Counted from the stretch's first letter, positions 33,349 through 42,291 are shown. The stretch is 64,000 nt of DNA from Chryseobacterium gotjawalense (GCF_030012525.1 NZ_CP124855.1:2232001-2296000); one strand, 5' to 3'. Numbers and translations are program-made. Notes: generated by a model not told the origin, from the sequence alone.

Positions 33349-35592
33349 TTATTTAATTTTTAAAAGAGGCAATGAGAAGTAAAATTTGCTCCCTTTGTTT
33401 TTTTCACTTTCTACCCAGATTTTTCCCTGGTGGCGATCCATGATATCTTTTACAATGAATAATCCGATTCCGAAACCGGGGAAAGTGACTTCATCCTTAC
33501 CGGAAACGCGGTAAAAACGCTGGAAAATTTTACTTAATTCTTTTTCATTCATGCCGATTCCAAAGTCTTCAACAGAAACTACCGCACAACTTCCATCAAT
33601 GAAAAGTTTAACATTTACCTCCTTTTTATCAGGTGAATATTTGATTGCGTTGGTCAGAAGATTATTTAAAACCTGGGTAATCCGGTCTTTATCTGCAAAT
33701 ACTTCGACATCTGACGTATGGCTCAGTTCAAAGTTTATCTGATGACTTTGGTCGGCAGCCTTGATGTCTTCTATGGTTTCCGTCACCAGTTTCACCAGTG
33801 AAAAATCGCCTTTATGTAAAGGAAGCTGCCCGGATTCGATCCGGGAAATATCCAGAAGCTCACCCATTAACTGATTAAGCTTGTTGATTTGATTTTCGAT
33901 GGTATTTAAGGAATTAACCAGGAATTTATCCCCAGAATTGCCACGCATTTTCTTGAGAAGCTGCACGTAGCCTTTTATTGTGGTGACCGGCGTTTTCAAT
34001 TCATGATTGGCAATTTTAATGAAATCATTTTTATGCTGATCCTGCCGCTTCATTTCATCAATATCTGTGCTGGTTCCCACCCATTTCTTTACATTCCCCA
34101 GTTCATCTAACTGTGGGGTTGCCCTGCTCAAAAACCATCGGTACTCATCATTTTTACCGCGGAATCGGTGCTCATAGGTAAAAGGCGTTTTAGTGATGAC
34201 GCTTTCCATCCAAAGGCGCAAATTTTCAGCTTTTTCGTCAGGATGCACAATGCTTAGCCAGCCATCTTCTTCCAGAAAGGTATTATAGTTTTTGCCAGAA
34301 TAATCCATGGTGGCTTGGTTAAAATAAGTGAGTCTGCCGTCGCTTTCGCCAATCCAGACAATCTGCGGAATGGCATCTGCCAGGAAACGGTATTTTTTCT
34401 CGCTCTCTTTAATGCTGCTTTCAAACTCCTTAAGGTCTGTAATATCGCGCATGGTGCCCGAGATATAGGGTTTACTGCCTTTATAACTTTCTAAAAGTCT
34501 GCCGTATATTTCGATCCATTTTACCTGCCCTTCCCGCAGTATTATTTTTGTTTGATAGAAAAGGTCGCCAGTTTCTTTTGCCTGCTTTAAGGCTGCGGCA
34601 CGAATTTTTAGATATTTTGGGTGAATGTGACTTTCAAAAACTTTAGAATCAATTGTTTCTGTGTCGGCGTCATATCCTAAAATCGATAAAAACCGGGGAG
34701 AAAAATTATATTTTTTCTGCGTTTCATAATCCATATCGAATTTGCCTAATTTGGTGGCATCCAGAGCGGTATTTAATTGATGATGGCTTTCTTGCAGCAG
34801 TATTTCATTGTTTTTTCTTTCGGTAATATCTTGCATTACTCCAAGCATTCTGGCCGGTTGGCCTTTTTCGTCCGGGAATATTTTACCGGTGGTAAAAACC
34901 CATTTTAAATTTCCTTTTTTATCGATTATTCTGGCTTCATATTGATATTTACCAGTTTTTAAAGCACGTTCAAAAGCTTTATCTACAATATTAATTCGAT
35001 CATATTCTACAAGATGAGTTCTCAATTTAAGATGACTGATTTCATCATCATTCTCATATCCGAAAATTTGTGAGAGGTAAGATGAATGAACAATTTCGGA
35101 ATTTTTCAAGTTTAAATCCCAGGTGGCTGTATGCGAACTTTCTGTTGCCAGCCGCAATCTTTCTTCCTCATCTTTTATTTGGTTTCGAATCCCTACCAAA
35201 TCCGTCACTTCGATAACGACCATTGCAAAATACTGTAAATCACCGCACTCGCTATAAATGGGCTGGTAAACGAAATTAAAAAAAACATCCTGCACGATGC
35301 CCGCGCGCTTTAGTTTGATACTGTGTTCAGGGGAGTAGAACGATTCTCTGTTTTCTTTTACCTTTTCAAAGATGGAAAGCAATTGGTCTTGGGTTTCAGG
35401 AAAAATATCGAACATTTTCTTTCCCAATACTTCCTGTCTCGTTTTTTGAACAATATTAAGCCACTCATCATTGGCAAATTCGAAGACATAATCTTCGTTT
35501 ACCAGTGAAAATCCAAAAGGGGTTTTCTGCAGGACATTCTCCAGAACATTCTCTTTCAACGAGATTGGAATTTGAGGAAAATTGGCTTTCAT
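33349..35592 (-). CDS. Sensor histidine kinase with four PAS domains
   Basis: 747 residues without membrane helices or signal peptide, so a cytosolic sensor. Four PAS/PAC units follow each other: about residues 15-130 (VLQKTPFGFSLVNEDYVFEF), 145-255 (ATESSHTATWDLNLKNSEIV), 265-385 (TALDATKLGKFDMDYE) and 395-510 (LADAIPQIVWIGESDGRLTY). HisKA holds the phosphorylated His at about residue 529 in IANHELKTPVTTIKGYV. The ATPase domain shows NNLLTNAIKYSP, VEDFGIGMNEKE and GFGIGLFIVKDIMDR. The signal is unknown. It is followed immediately by its receiver-domain partner. Confidence 0.93.
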   Translation of the reverse strand: MKANFPQIPISLKENVLENVLQKTPFGFSLVNEDYVFEFANDEWLNIVQKTRQEVLGKKMFDIFPETQDQLLSIFEKVKENRESFYSPEHSIKLKRAGIVQDVFFNFVYQPIYSECGDLQYFAMVVIEVTDLVGIRNQIKDEEERLRLATESSHTATWDLNLKNSEIVHSSYLSQIFGYENDDEISHLKLRTHLVEYDRINIVDKAFERALKTGKYQYEARIIDKKGNLKWVFTTGKIFPDEKGQPARMLGVMQDITERKNNEILLQESHHQLNTALDATKLGKFDMDYETQKKYNFSPRFLSILGYDADTETIDSKVFESHIHPKYLKIRAAALKQAKETGDLFYQTKIILREGQVKWIEIYGRLLESYKGSKPYISGTMRDITDLKEFESSIKESEKKYRFLADAIPQIVWIGESDGRLTYFNQATMDYSGKNYNTFLEEDGWLSIVHPDEKAENLRLWMESVITKTPFTYEHRFRGKNDEYRWFLSRATPQLDELGNVKKWVGTSTDIDEMKRQDQHKNDFIKIANHELKTPVTTIKGYVQLLKKMRGNSGDKFLVNSLNTIENQINKLNQLMGELLDISRIESGQLPLHKGDFSLVKLVTETIEDIKAADQSHQINFELSHTSDVEVFADKDRITQVLNNLLTNAIKYSPDKKEVNVKLFIDGSCAVVSVEDFGIGMNEKELSKIFQRFYRVSGKDEVTFPGFGIGLFIVKDIMDRHQGKIWVESEKNKGSKFYFSLPLLKIK

Positions 35593-35747
35593 ATAGAGTT
35601 GAATTTTTAACTGGTAAAAATACTGTTTTATTTACTATCGCTTTAAACTATTTTCTAACTTTCTTAATAGAACTGAACCCTATCTGTTTCGATTTCAGAA
35701 ATCACTTAAAACGCTGTTCTAATTGCTGATACTATAACTAAAAAAAC

Positions 35748-35774
35748 AAATCCGTTGAAAAGTTCAACGGATTT
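35748..35774 (-). terminator. Hairpin upstream of the kinase gene, downstream of DUF885 lipoprotein
   Basis: Perfect 12-bp stem AAATCCGTTGAA / TTCAACGGATTT with a 3-base loop. It lies 26 bases beyond the stop of the DUF885 gene, so it ends that minus-strand transcript. Confidence 0.85.
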
Positions 35775-35800
35775 AATCTCAATTATTAGTAAATGTTTTT

Positions 35801-37594
35801 TTACTGCTTTTTCGCCCAGTTTTGCATTTTCCGATCAAGAACATCCAATGGCAAACAACCTTGATTTAAAACCTCGTCATGAAATTTGGCTAAACTGAAT
35901 TTACTTCCTAATTTATCCTGATATAAATCCCGCAATTCACGGATTTTCAGTGAGCCAATTTTATAGCCTAAAGCCTGTCCCGGCATGGCCATATATCGCT
36001 CTACTTCTGCGGTTGCTCCTGCTTCATCATAGGATATATTGCTCAGAAAATATTTAATAGCTTCTTCGCGGTTCATGGTTCCGCTATGGATTCCGGTATC
36101 AATTACAAGCCGCACAGCGCGCAACATCTGATCGCTCAAATATCCCATTTTCTGGTAAGGATCGGTGTAGAGTCCAAATTCTGGTCCCAGTGTTTCACAG
36201 TAATGCGCCCAACCTTCACCATAAGCGCCGAACCAACCGAACCGCATGAATTTTGGAAGCTGGGTGTTTTCCTGCTGTAATGAAATCTGGTAATGATGTC
36301 CCGGGATTGCTTCGTGAAGAAATAAGGATTCCATCCCGGAAGTCACGTTGAATTTTGTGGGATCGGGGATTGGGATATAAAAAATTCCAGGCCGTTTTCC
36401 GTCTGGGGTTCCCTGAATATATTCTGCGCTGGCTGTAGCTTCCCTAAACTTTTCGGTTTGGCGAATTTCAAATGGCGTTACGGGTGTTACACCAAACATA
36501 CTTTTTAATTTCGGAGTAATCTTAGCTAAAATTTGGTTGAATGCCGTGATAACTTCTTTTTCGGTTTTGTAAGGCATTGCTTTCGGATCAGATTTTACGT
36601 GAGTGATGAATTCCTCCAACGTTCCGCTAAAACCCACTTCCTGTTTCACTTTATCCATTTCTGTGCGGAGCATCGCCACTTGTTCTAAACCAATTTTATT
36701 GATTTCCTCGGGGGTTTTTGTCGTAGTAGTCCAACTCTTGGCGTAATAGGCATAGATCTCATTTCCTTTTGGCAACGCATTTATCCCATCGGTGTTTCTT
36801 GCTTTAGGCAAATATTCTGTTTCCAGAAAAGCTGCCATTTTGGTATAGGCCGGAATTATTTTCTTTGAGATAACGTCTTTGTACAATGCAGTTAGTTTTT
36901 GTTTTTGTGCACTGCTGAATTTTTTCGGGAAATTTTTAACAGGACCAAAGAAAATATTTTTATCGAAATCGGAACTGGTCAATTCTTCGGCTTTCATTTG
37001 CGGAATCATTTTCACGACAAGTTTTTTCGGTAAAACGAAACTGTTTTTAATGCCTTCCCGGAAATTTCCTTCTGCAGTGTCCATCCATTCGGGGAATTTT
37101 TCCATTCTCTTTAGCCAGTCTTCATAATCTTTTTCTGTTTTAAAAGGTTGGCTTCCTTCACCGCTTCCTAATAATGGAAAGTCAAGGGGTAATCCGCCAA
37201 ATTGGGTAAATGGAATGTATTCCGGATGATAGGCATACCGTTCGATTTTGTCCTTTAATGTATAGTCGAGTACATCATAAACCGTTTTATCATCATCACT
37301 CAGCGACTTGTAATCCAGTTTTTTTAATTGATTCTGTACCGAATTGTAAAAAGAAATTTCACCAGAAATAAAGTCTTTGTCAATATTGATCGGCAGCTGG
37401 TCATTATAGCGCAAATCACCTTGGGAAGTAGCTTCTAAAGGGTAAAGTTTTAAATATTGTTCATAATAATCGGCCGCAATTGAATCAACTTCCATTGGAG
37501 TGACTTTGGTTAATGGAGAATCTGATTTCTTACAACCTGTAAATCCCGTCAGGAAAACTGCGCCAAAAAAAGCGGTGTATATTAAGTTTTTCAT
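35801..37594 (-). CDS. DUF885 family lipoprotein, putative metallopeptidase
   Basis: 597 residues with a lipoprotein signal (FLTGFTGC, Cys21). The DUF885 fold is long and helical; its signature LFLHEAIPGHHYQISL resembles a zinc site of the HExxxGHH kind, with a Glu downstream in WAHYCETLGPEFG. Related proteins are predicted M3/M32-like oligopeptidases; activity here is inference. Other landmarks are YYIPIPDPTKF and MPGQALGYKIGSLKI near the end. Anchoring in the periplasm suggests peptide degradation there. It is monocistronic with a hairpin after it. Confidence 0.85.
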   Translation of the reverse strand: MKNLIYTAFFGAVFLTGFTGCKKSDSPLTKVTPMEVDSIAADYYEQYLKLYPLEATSQGDLRYNDQLPINIDKDFISGEISFYNSVQNQLKKLDYKSLSDDDKTVYDVLDYTLKDKIERYAYHPEYIPFTQFGGLPLDFPLLGSGEGSQPFKTEKDYEDWLKRMEKFPEWMDTAEGNFREGIKNSFVLPKKLVVKMIPQMKAEELTSSDFDKNIFFGPVKNFPKKFSSAQKQKLTALYKDVISKKIIPAYTKMAAFLETEYLPKARNTDGINALPKGNEIYAYYAKSWTTTTKTPEEINKIGLEQVAMLRTEMDKVKQEVGFSGTLEEFITHVKSDPKAMPYKTEKEVITAFNQILAKITPKLKSMFGVTPVTPFEIRQTEKFREATASAEYIQGTPDGKRPGIFYIPIPDPTKFNVTSGMESLFLHEAIPGHHYQISLQQENTQLPKFMRFGWFGAYGEGWAHYCETLGPEFGLYTDPYQKMGYLSDQMLRAVRLVIDTGIHSGTMNREEAIKYFLSNISYDEAGATAEVERYMAMPGQALGYKIGSLKIRELRDLYQDKLGSKFSLAKFHDEVLNQGCLPLDVLDRKMQNWAKKQ

Positions 37595-37814
37595 TTTTTA
37601 TATTTTGAAGATGCTAAATTAAGTTTTTTGTTTAAAGTTTTGCTGTTATAAATTAAACTTGCGACTAATCGAAAAAAAATAAGGATGTGAATAAATGGCA
37701 TACACGAAAAAGACTGTTTAAAACATTCCCTTTATTTTAAAAATAAGAAATTTAAATTTATATAGAAATTGATGAGTTCAGAAAAAACGCAGAATAACAA
37801 GTCATTTAAAATAA

Positions 37815-37831
37815 ATTCGTGAATCCGTGGC
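37815..37831 (+). repeat. Half copy of the dispersed ATTCGTG-CGTGGC repeat
   Basis: ATTCGTGAATCCGTGGC, close to the right arms of the hairpins at 31792-31830 and 57362-57400. The matching left arm is missing here. Confidence 0.6.
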
Positions 37832-37909
37832 AAATTTCAAGTCATTTACTCTGACTGGGTTCCCCGATTTCAATAGCAGATCGAAAAATGAAATTTACAA
37901 CAAATAATT

Positions 37910-37938
37910 TTGCACAATCAATCTATTTTTTATCTTTG
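37910..37938 (+). promoter_or_regulatory. Promoter of the acidic 152-residue protein gene
   Basis: TTG (37910-37912), an 18-base spacer and TATCTTTG (37931-37938), an almost ideal Bacteroidota promoter. It gives a leader of roughly 45 bases before the ATG at 37986. Confidence 0.78.
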
Positions 37939-37985
37939 CTCTGTCAGTTTCGATCAATTATTTAACTCAATTTTTCCTTATAGAA

Positions 37986-38444
37986 ATGAAAGGGATTTTA
38001 AAAATCTATCATCCGGATGAAACCCTTAAATACCACATCCAGAATACCTATTGCAAAGCGGTTTACAGCAATACCCAACATTTTTTGGAAGTAGAAATCA
38101 TTACCGACGATTCTTTGGATCATGTAGATGATGATTCTTTGCAGTACAATTTTCCGCAGATTTCACTGAGTGTTTTCGATTATCCTACTGATGATGCTGA
38201 GATTGAAGGAAAAATGTTTCAGATTAAGGATTCTGATGATGAAACTTATACCGAAGTTGATCTTTTCGATGACCAAGACGCTTATCTTTATAACAGCGAA
38301 CTTTCTTTTGAGAAAAACGAAGCGGACGATTTGGAGCTTTGTTGGAAAGGAGAAATCAGCGATTTCTATACCGATTCCGAAATTTCAATTCCGTTTAAAC
38401 TAAAATGTAATTTCCGGCAGGACGAGATAGAAATTGACGATTAA
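37986..38444 (+). CDS. Very acidic cytosolic protein of unknown function
   Basis: 152 residues without signal peptide or membrane helix. Asp and Glu are strikingly frequent, often in runs (IITDDSLDHVDDDSLQY, DSDDETYTEVDLFDDQDA, CNFRQDEIEIDD at the end). The pattern of alternating hydrophobic residues suggests a beta-rich single domain, starting MKGILKIYHPDETLKYHIQN. I do not recognise a family with known function. It has its own well-formed promoter and is followed by a gap of 157 bases before exbB, so it need not belong to the Ton genes. Confidence 0.75.
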   Translation: MKGILKIYHPDETLKYHIQNTYCKAVYSNTQHFLEVEIITDDSLDHVDDDSLQYNFPQISLSVFDYPTDDAEIEGKMFQIKDSDDETYTEVDLFDDQDAYLYNSELSFEKNEADDLELCWKGEISDFYTDSEISIPFKLKCNFRQDEIEIDD

Positions 38445-38563
38445 TCTCTATTTTCAGAAATTTTAAATGTTTTGTGAAAACTTTGCAAACATTATAATTG
38501 GGTTCAGAATTTGAACTTTATCAAATAAATCATCTACAGATCGGCTCTTCAACAATATTAAAC

Positions 38564-38571
38564 TATTTTTG
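38564..38571 (+). promoter_or_regulatory. -7 box of the exbB-exbD-tonB operon
   Basis: TATTTTTG 30 bases before the exbB ATG. No convincing TTG partner is visible, so this is moderate. Confidence 0.5.
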
Positions 38572-38601
38572 CCGTTCAAATTTTAATTAAAAATTTAATC
38601 A

Positions 38602-39285
38602 ATGTTCTTACAAGCAGCAGTTCAAGTCATAACACCCGAAACTCAGGAACAAGTTTTTTCTTTTTGGAAGATCATGTTTCATGGTAATATTTTTGCCAAC
38701 ATCGTAATGATTACGGTAATTGTGTTAGGTATTTTCTCACTTTACATATTTTTAGAAAGGCTTTTTTATATCAACCGAATGTTGAAAATAAATGATGCCA
38801 ATTTGATGAATAATATCCAGGATTTGCTGAACCAAGGACGTGTGGACGCTGCAATTGATTATTGTGTAAGGCAAAACACGCCGGAAGCAAGAATTCTGGA
38901 AAAAGGCATCACGAGAATCGGCAGACCCATTTCGGATATTGTAAGCGCAATGGAAAGTCAAGGTCAAATTGAAGTTTCCAAACTCGAAAAAAATCTAAAT
39001 CTTTTGGCTGCTGTACCAAGTTTAGCGCCGATGCTTGGACTATTAGGAACGGTAATCGGATTGATTATGGCGTTTTTCAGCATGTCGAATGCGGAAGGGT
39101 CTTTTTCACCAAAAATACTTTCTGAAGGTATTTATACCGCTTTGGGACAAACGGCAACTGGTTTGGCCGTAGCAATTCCAGCTAACTTTTTTTACAATTT
39201 ATTATTAACAAGAATTGACAAATTTGTTTTGAAAGTACAACATCTTTCGACCGATTTCTTAGACATCATCAACAAACCATCATAA
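38602..39285 (+). CDS. exbB: MotA/TolQ/ExbB proton channel family protein
   Basis: 227 residues with three membrane helices: about residues 30-52 (IVMITVIVLGIFSLYIFL), 135-160 and 180-205. The conserved stretch LAAVPSLAPMLGLLGTVIGLIMAF and the following TALGQTATGLAVAIPANFFYN are the ExbB/TolQ channel signature. With ExbD it uses the proton gradient to drive TonB. It is the first of three genes in order exbB, exbD, tonB-like on one strand (97 and 10 base gaps), a full energising module for outer-membrane transporters. Confidence 0.93.
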   Translation: MFLQAAVQVITPETQEQVFSFWKIMFHGNIFANIVMITVIVLGIFSLYIFLERLFYINRMLKINDANLMNNIQDLLNQGRVDAAIDYCVRQNTPEARILEKGITRIGRPISDIVSAMESQGQIEVSKLEKNLNLLAAVPSLAPMLGLLGTVIGLIMAFFSMSNAEGSFSPKILSEGIYTALGQTATGLAVAIPANFFYNLLLTRIDKFVLKVQHLSTDFLDIINKPS

Positions 39286-39381
39286 CTTAATGTGAAATTG
39301 CATGATCGAAATCTTCTCTTAAATAAAATACTGATGAAGAAGGCGATTAAATAAGAGCATTAAAATAATAGAAATCTACTT

Positions 39382-39780
39382 ATGAAACTTAAACGAAGAA
39401 ATAAAGCAAATCCCGAGTTCAGCCTTGCTGCAATGGTGGATGTTATTTTGTTGCTCCTCATATTTTTTATGGTGACCTCCGCTGCTGCAAACCAAAGTGC
39501 AATTGATGTAAAACTGCCGAAAGTAGAAATAGAAAATCCAAATATTCCCAGCCAGGTTACGGTAACAATCAAAGCAGACGGCTCGTATTTTGTAGATGAT
39601 GTTTTGGTAAAAAAAGAAGCATTGGAATCGATTATCGTTGATAAATTACAAAACTCGAAAACACCTTCTTTCACCATTCGGGCAGATGAAAACTCCTATC
39701 ACAAAGACGTGGTTTTTGCGATGGAAATTGCCGAAAAACATAAATTCAATATTGCAATCGCAACAACCAAAGAAGATTAA
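39382..39780 (+). CDS. exbD: ExbD/TolR family biopolymer transport protein
   Basis: 132 residues: a short basic cytosolic start (MKLKRRNKANPEFSLAAMVD), one membrane helix with the conserved Asp (VDVILLLLIFFMVTSAA), and a periplasmic domain (VTVTIKADGSYFVDDVLV, SFTIRADENSYHKDVVFAME). The Asp near the start of the helix is the proton-carrying residue of ExbD/TolR. It partners the ExbB above. Confidence 0.94.
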   Translation: MKLKRRNKANPEFSLAAMVDVILLLLIFFMVTSAAANQSAIDVKLPKVEIENPNIPSQVTVTIKADGSYFVDDVLVKKEALESIIVDKLQNSKTPSFTIRADENSYHKDVVFAMEIAEKHKFNIAIATTKED

Positions 39781-39789
39781 TCGTTAAAA

Positions 39790-40680
39790 ATGAACGACCA
39801 CAGCATCAATATCCGGGAAGAAAACAAGGACAAACTGAAAAGCGGCATTATCACTGCGATTATTTGGTCCCTGCTTCTGCTGTTTATTTTTGTTTACAAA
39901 TTCACCGAAAATATTCCGGAGAAAAAAGAAGTGGTGACGCAAATGCTCATTAATTTCGGAGATAACAGAAACGGAAATGGTGTGGAAGAACCCGCAAACC
40001 AAGAAGGAAGTCTAGCCGCGAAGGCAAACTCCAGTGTTGAAGACCAGCCCGCTGAACCCGAATCTAAAACAAAAATTATAGAAAAACCTGCCGTTGTTTC
40101 TCCCGCCAAAAAAGAAACTCCGAAAGAAAAAATCATCACCGGAACAGATGCTAAAAATGCAGTAAAAACTGCCGATAAATCTGATAAAAACGCCAAAACT
40201 TCTACTGCCTCCACATCTTCAAAACCAGCGGCCAAAACCTCCAGCTCCAAAACAACCTCGGCAAATTCTGCCACAGGAAACGGCGACGGAAAAGGAAGTG
40301 CAGCTATCGGAAATCTAATCAAAGGAAGAGGTACAAAACCTGGTTCGCAAGGTGACGGCACAGGAATCGGAAACCAGGGCGACCCTCTTGGCGGCGATGG
40401 TAACGGCGACAGCAAAATTGGTATCGACCGAAAATTAATAGGCTACATTCCTGGAACCATGGGCCGTGGCGGCGCGCAGCCATCACACAACTGCCCTGCA
40501 AGCGGGAGCATCACAATTTCTTACACAGTGGACAAAGCCGGAAACGTGGTTTCCGCACGACGATCCGGCGGTATTTCCGATGCCTGCGTGGTCTCAACTT
40601 CCGTAAGTTGGGTTAAGCAATATGTAAAAGCCGAAAAATCAAATACCTCATCCACAGGAGTATATAGTATTACTTTTTAA
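39790..40680 (+). CDS. TonB-like energy transducer
   Basis: 296 residues. One N-terminal membrane helix (IIWSLLLLFIFVYKF), then a long periplasmic linker rich in Ala, Lys, Ser and Thr (about residues 75-165, with KTSTASTSSKPAAKTSSS) and a Gly-rich part (GNGDGKGSAAIGN), and a C-terminal domain from about residue 210 with KLIGYIPGTMGRGG, GSITISYTVDKAGNVVSARR and a Cys pair (HNCPASG and DACVVS). That is the layout of TonB, with the linker spanning the periplasm. The Cys pair is unusual for TonB domains and could form a disulfide. Ten bases separate it from exbD. Confidence 0.88.
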   Translation: MNDHSINIREENKDKLKSGIITAIIWSLLLLFIFVYKFTENIPEKKEVVTQMLINFGDNRNGNGVEEPANQEGSLAAKANSSVEDQPAEPESKTKIIEKPAVVSPAKKETPKEKIITGTDAKNAVKTADKSDKNAKTSTASTSSKPAAKTSSSKTTSANSATGNGDGKGSAAIGNLIKGRGTKPGSQGDGTGIGNQGDPLGGDGNGDSKIGIDRKLIGYIPGTMGRGGAQPSHNCPASGSITISYTVDKAGNVVSARRSGGISDACVVSTSVSWVKQYVKAEKSNTSSTGVYSITF

Positions 40681-40683
40681 AAA

Positions 40684-40888
40684 TTATTCCGACGGCAATT
40701 TTACTCCGTCGAAAGTATATTTTATTGGTGACTTTTCCACTTTCCACGCCCAATCTTTTTCCGTCACCACTGACGCTAATGTAAAAAGAAAGAATTTCCA
40801 CTTAAGACCGGTCGCGATGCCATCCCAAAATATAGCGCAGAATCAAAACAAAAATAGTCAGATACCAATAATATTTAGGATTTTTGTA
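40684..40888 (-). pseudogene. Possible remnant of a small membrane protein
   Basis: On the minus strand two frames give protein-like text that joins smoothly: NPKYYWYLTIFVLILRY, a helix-like run, and after a one-base shift FWDGIATGLKWKFFLFTL, VVTEKDWAWKVEKSPIKYTF and DGVKLPSE before TAA at 40684-40686. The second frame is open for 53 codons but has no start codon near its beginning. A frameshifted, dead gene is the simplest reading. It is not recognised as a known family. Confidence 0.3.
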
Positions 40889-40890
40889 CC

Positions 40891-42129
40891 ATGACAAATC
40901 AGCAATACCAAGAAGCAATCGCCTGGCTGTTCGTGCAGATGCCGAGTTACCAAACCGACGGTCAAAAGGCTTATAAGCCAGGACTGGAGAATATCACAAA
41001 ACTCTGTACCCTGTTCGGTAATCCACAGGAAAAACTGAAAATGATTCATATCGGCGGAACCAACGGAAAAGGTTCTACCTGCAATATGCTTGGATCGGTA
41101 TTGCAGGAAGCTGGCTTCAAAGTCGGAATTTACAATTCACCACATCTTATTGATTTTACCGAAAGGATAAAAATTAACGGCGAGAATTGCGATAAAGAAT
41201 TCGTTTACCAGTTCATTCAAAAGCTAAGAAATTTGCCCCAGGAAATCACGCCTTCTTTTTTTGAATTCACTACGATTATGGCTTTTGAATACTTTTACCA
41301 GAGAAAAGTAGATTACGCCATTATCGAAGTCGGCCTGGGCGGCAGATTAGATTCCACCAATATCATTAGACCGATGATCACTGCGATTACCAATGTCGCT
41401 CTGGATCACCAGGATCTGCTGGGAAATACCATTGAAGAAATTGCCTTCGAAAAAGCCGGAATTATTAAACCAGGCATTGCTGTGGTCTCAGGAGCTGAAA
41501 ATGCAGTAGTGAAAAATATCATTGAAAACACAGCAATTGAAAAAAAAGCTCAATTCATTGATGCGACCGTGATTAGCAGTAATATCAAATCTGATTTAAA
41601 AGGAAATTATCAACAGAAAAACATTAAGGTGGTATTGTCTTTAATTAAAGAAGTAAAAAATTTAGGACTGAACATTTCAGATAAAAATACCGAAGACGGA
41701 CTTTTAAACGTTTACAAAAACACCAACTTTATCGGCCGCTGGTTTGAATTTTCTAGCGATCCTCTCATTATTTGCGATACTGCACACAATCAGGCTGGCT
41801 TGGAACAGGTTTTTGAACAGCTTAATTCGATCCAGAAATTCAAACATATCATCTTAGGATTTGTTTCTGAAAAGAATATTAACGAAGTTTTGCAGATTCT
41901 TCCGGATCATTCCATCTTCTATTTTGCAAAACCAACTAACAACCGGGGCCGTCACCCAGAGGATTATGAAGATTTATTAAAAAAATCAAAAATAAATTAT
42001 AAAATTTTTAACACGGTTCAGGAGGCTTATCTTTTTGCAAAACAAGAAGTTAAAAAAGAAGAAATGATTTTCATTGGCGGAAGCAACTTTGTGGTCGGGG
42101 AATTTTTAGAAAAAAATTTGGAGGATTAG
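40891..42129 (+). CDS. folC: Bifunctional folylpolyglutamate synthase / dihydrofolate synthase
   Basis: 412 residues. The Mur-ligase-like fold is complete: QKAYKPGLENITKLC near the start, P-loop GGTNGKGSTCNM, YNSPHLIDFTERIKING, the EVGLGGRLDSTN motif, ITNVALDHQDLLG, and the C-terminal domain with ICDTAHNQAG. It adds glutamate to dihydropteroate and to folates in the cytosol using ATP. The TTG of the tRNA promoter lies inside its last codons. The gene starts 29 bases after a possible -7-like box (GATTTTTG) that is not a strict match. Confidence 0.95.
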   Translation: MTNQQYQEAIAWLFVQMPSYQTDGQKAYKPGLENITKLCTLFGNPQEKLKMIHIGGTNGKGSTCNMLGSVLQEAGFKVGIYNSPHLIDFTERIKINGENCDKEFVYQFIQKLRNLPQEITPSFFEFTTIMAFEYFYQRKVDYAIIEVGLGGRLDSTNIIRPMITAITNVALDHQDLLGNTIEEIAFEKAGIIKPGIAVVSGAENAVVKNIIENTAIEKKAQFIDATVISSNIKSDLKGNYQQKNIKVVLSLIKEVKNLGLNISDKNTEDGLLNVYKNTNFIGRWFEFSSDPLIICDTAHNQAGLEQVFEQLNSIQKFKHIILGFVSEKNINEVLQILPDHSIFYFAKPTNNRGRHPEDYEDLLKKSKINYKIFNTVQEAYLFAKQEVKKEEMIFIGGSNFVVGEFLEKNLED

Positions 42130-42147
42130 AATTTTTTTGTACATTTG
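42118..42147 (+). promoter_or_regulatory. Promoter of the first tRNA-Val
   Basis: TTG (42118-42120), exactly 19 bases, TACATTTG (42140-42147). The TTG is inside the 3' end of folC. This is the best consensus match in the window. Confidence 0.85.
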
Positions 42148-42181
42148 CCGAACCAAAATTTGACACATCAAAAATGGTATT

Positions 42182-42256
42182 GGGCTCTTAGCTCAGTTGG
42201 TTCAGAGCATCTCGTTTACACCGAGAGGGTCGGGGGTTCGAATCCCTCAGGGCCCA
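42182..42256 (+). tRNA. tRNA-Val (TAC)
   Basis: 75 nt. Acceptor stem GGGCTCT / AGGGCCC with one T-G pair, D arm GCTCAGTTGGTTCAGAGC, anticodon stem TCTCG / CGAGA with loop TTTACAC and anticodon TAC (42217-42219), T arm GGGGG TTCGAAT CCCTC. The CCA end is not encoded (CCC follows the discriminator A). It has its own promoter and terminator, and the same gene recurs 218 bases downstream. Confidence 0.97.
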
Positions 42257-42262
42257 CCCAGG

Positions 42263-42291
42263 AAACCTCAGTTTATTCTGAGGTTTTTTTT
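42263..42291 (+). terminator. Terminator after the first tRNA-Val
   Basis: AAACCTCAG / CTGAGGTTT with a 6-base loop and a T-run, six bases behind the tRNA. Confidence 0.92.

Larger units (their letters stand above)
37595..37985. other. Divergent intergenic region
   Basis: 391 bases between the minus-strand DUF885 gene and a plus-strand gene. It has no credible open frame. It contains one half-copy of the ATTCGTGAATCCGTGGC repeat (37815-37831) and a well-formed plus-strand promoter (37910-37938). The rest is A/T-rich with nothing recognisable. Confidence 0.7.

Noticed and set aside
39894-40415. 173-codon minus-strand frame inside the tonB-like gene
   Set aside because: A shadow of the Gly/Ala/Pro-rich linker of the tonB-like gene; Ser/Pro-rich nonsense with no independent start signals.
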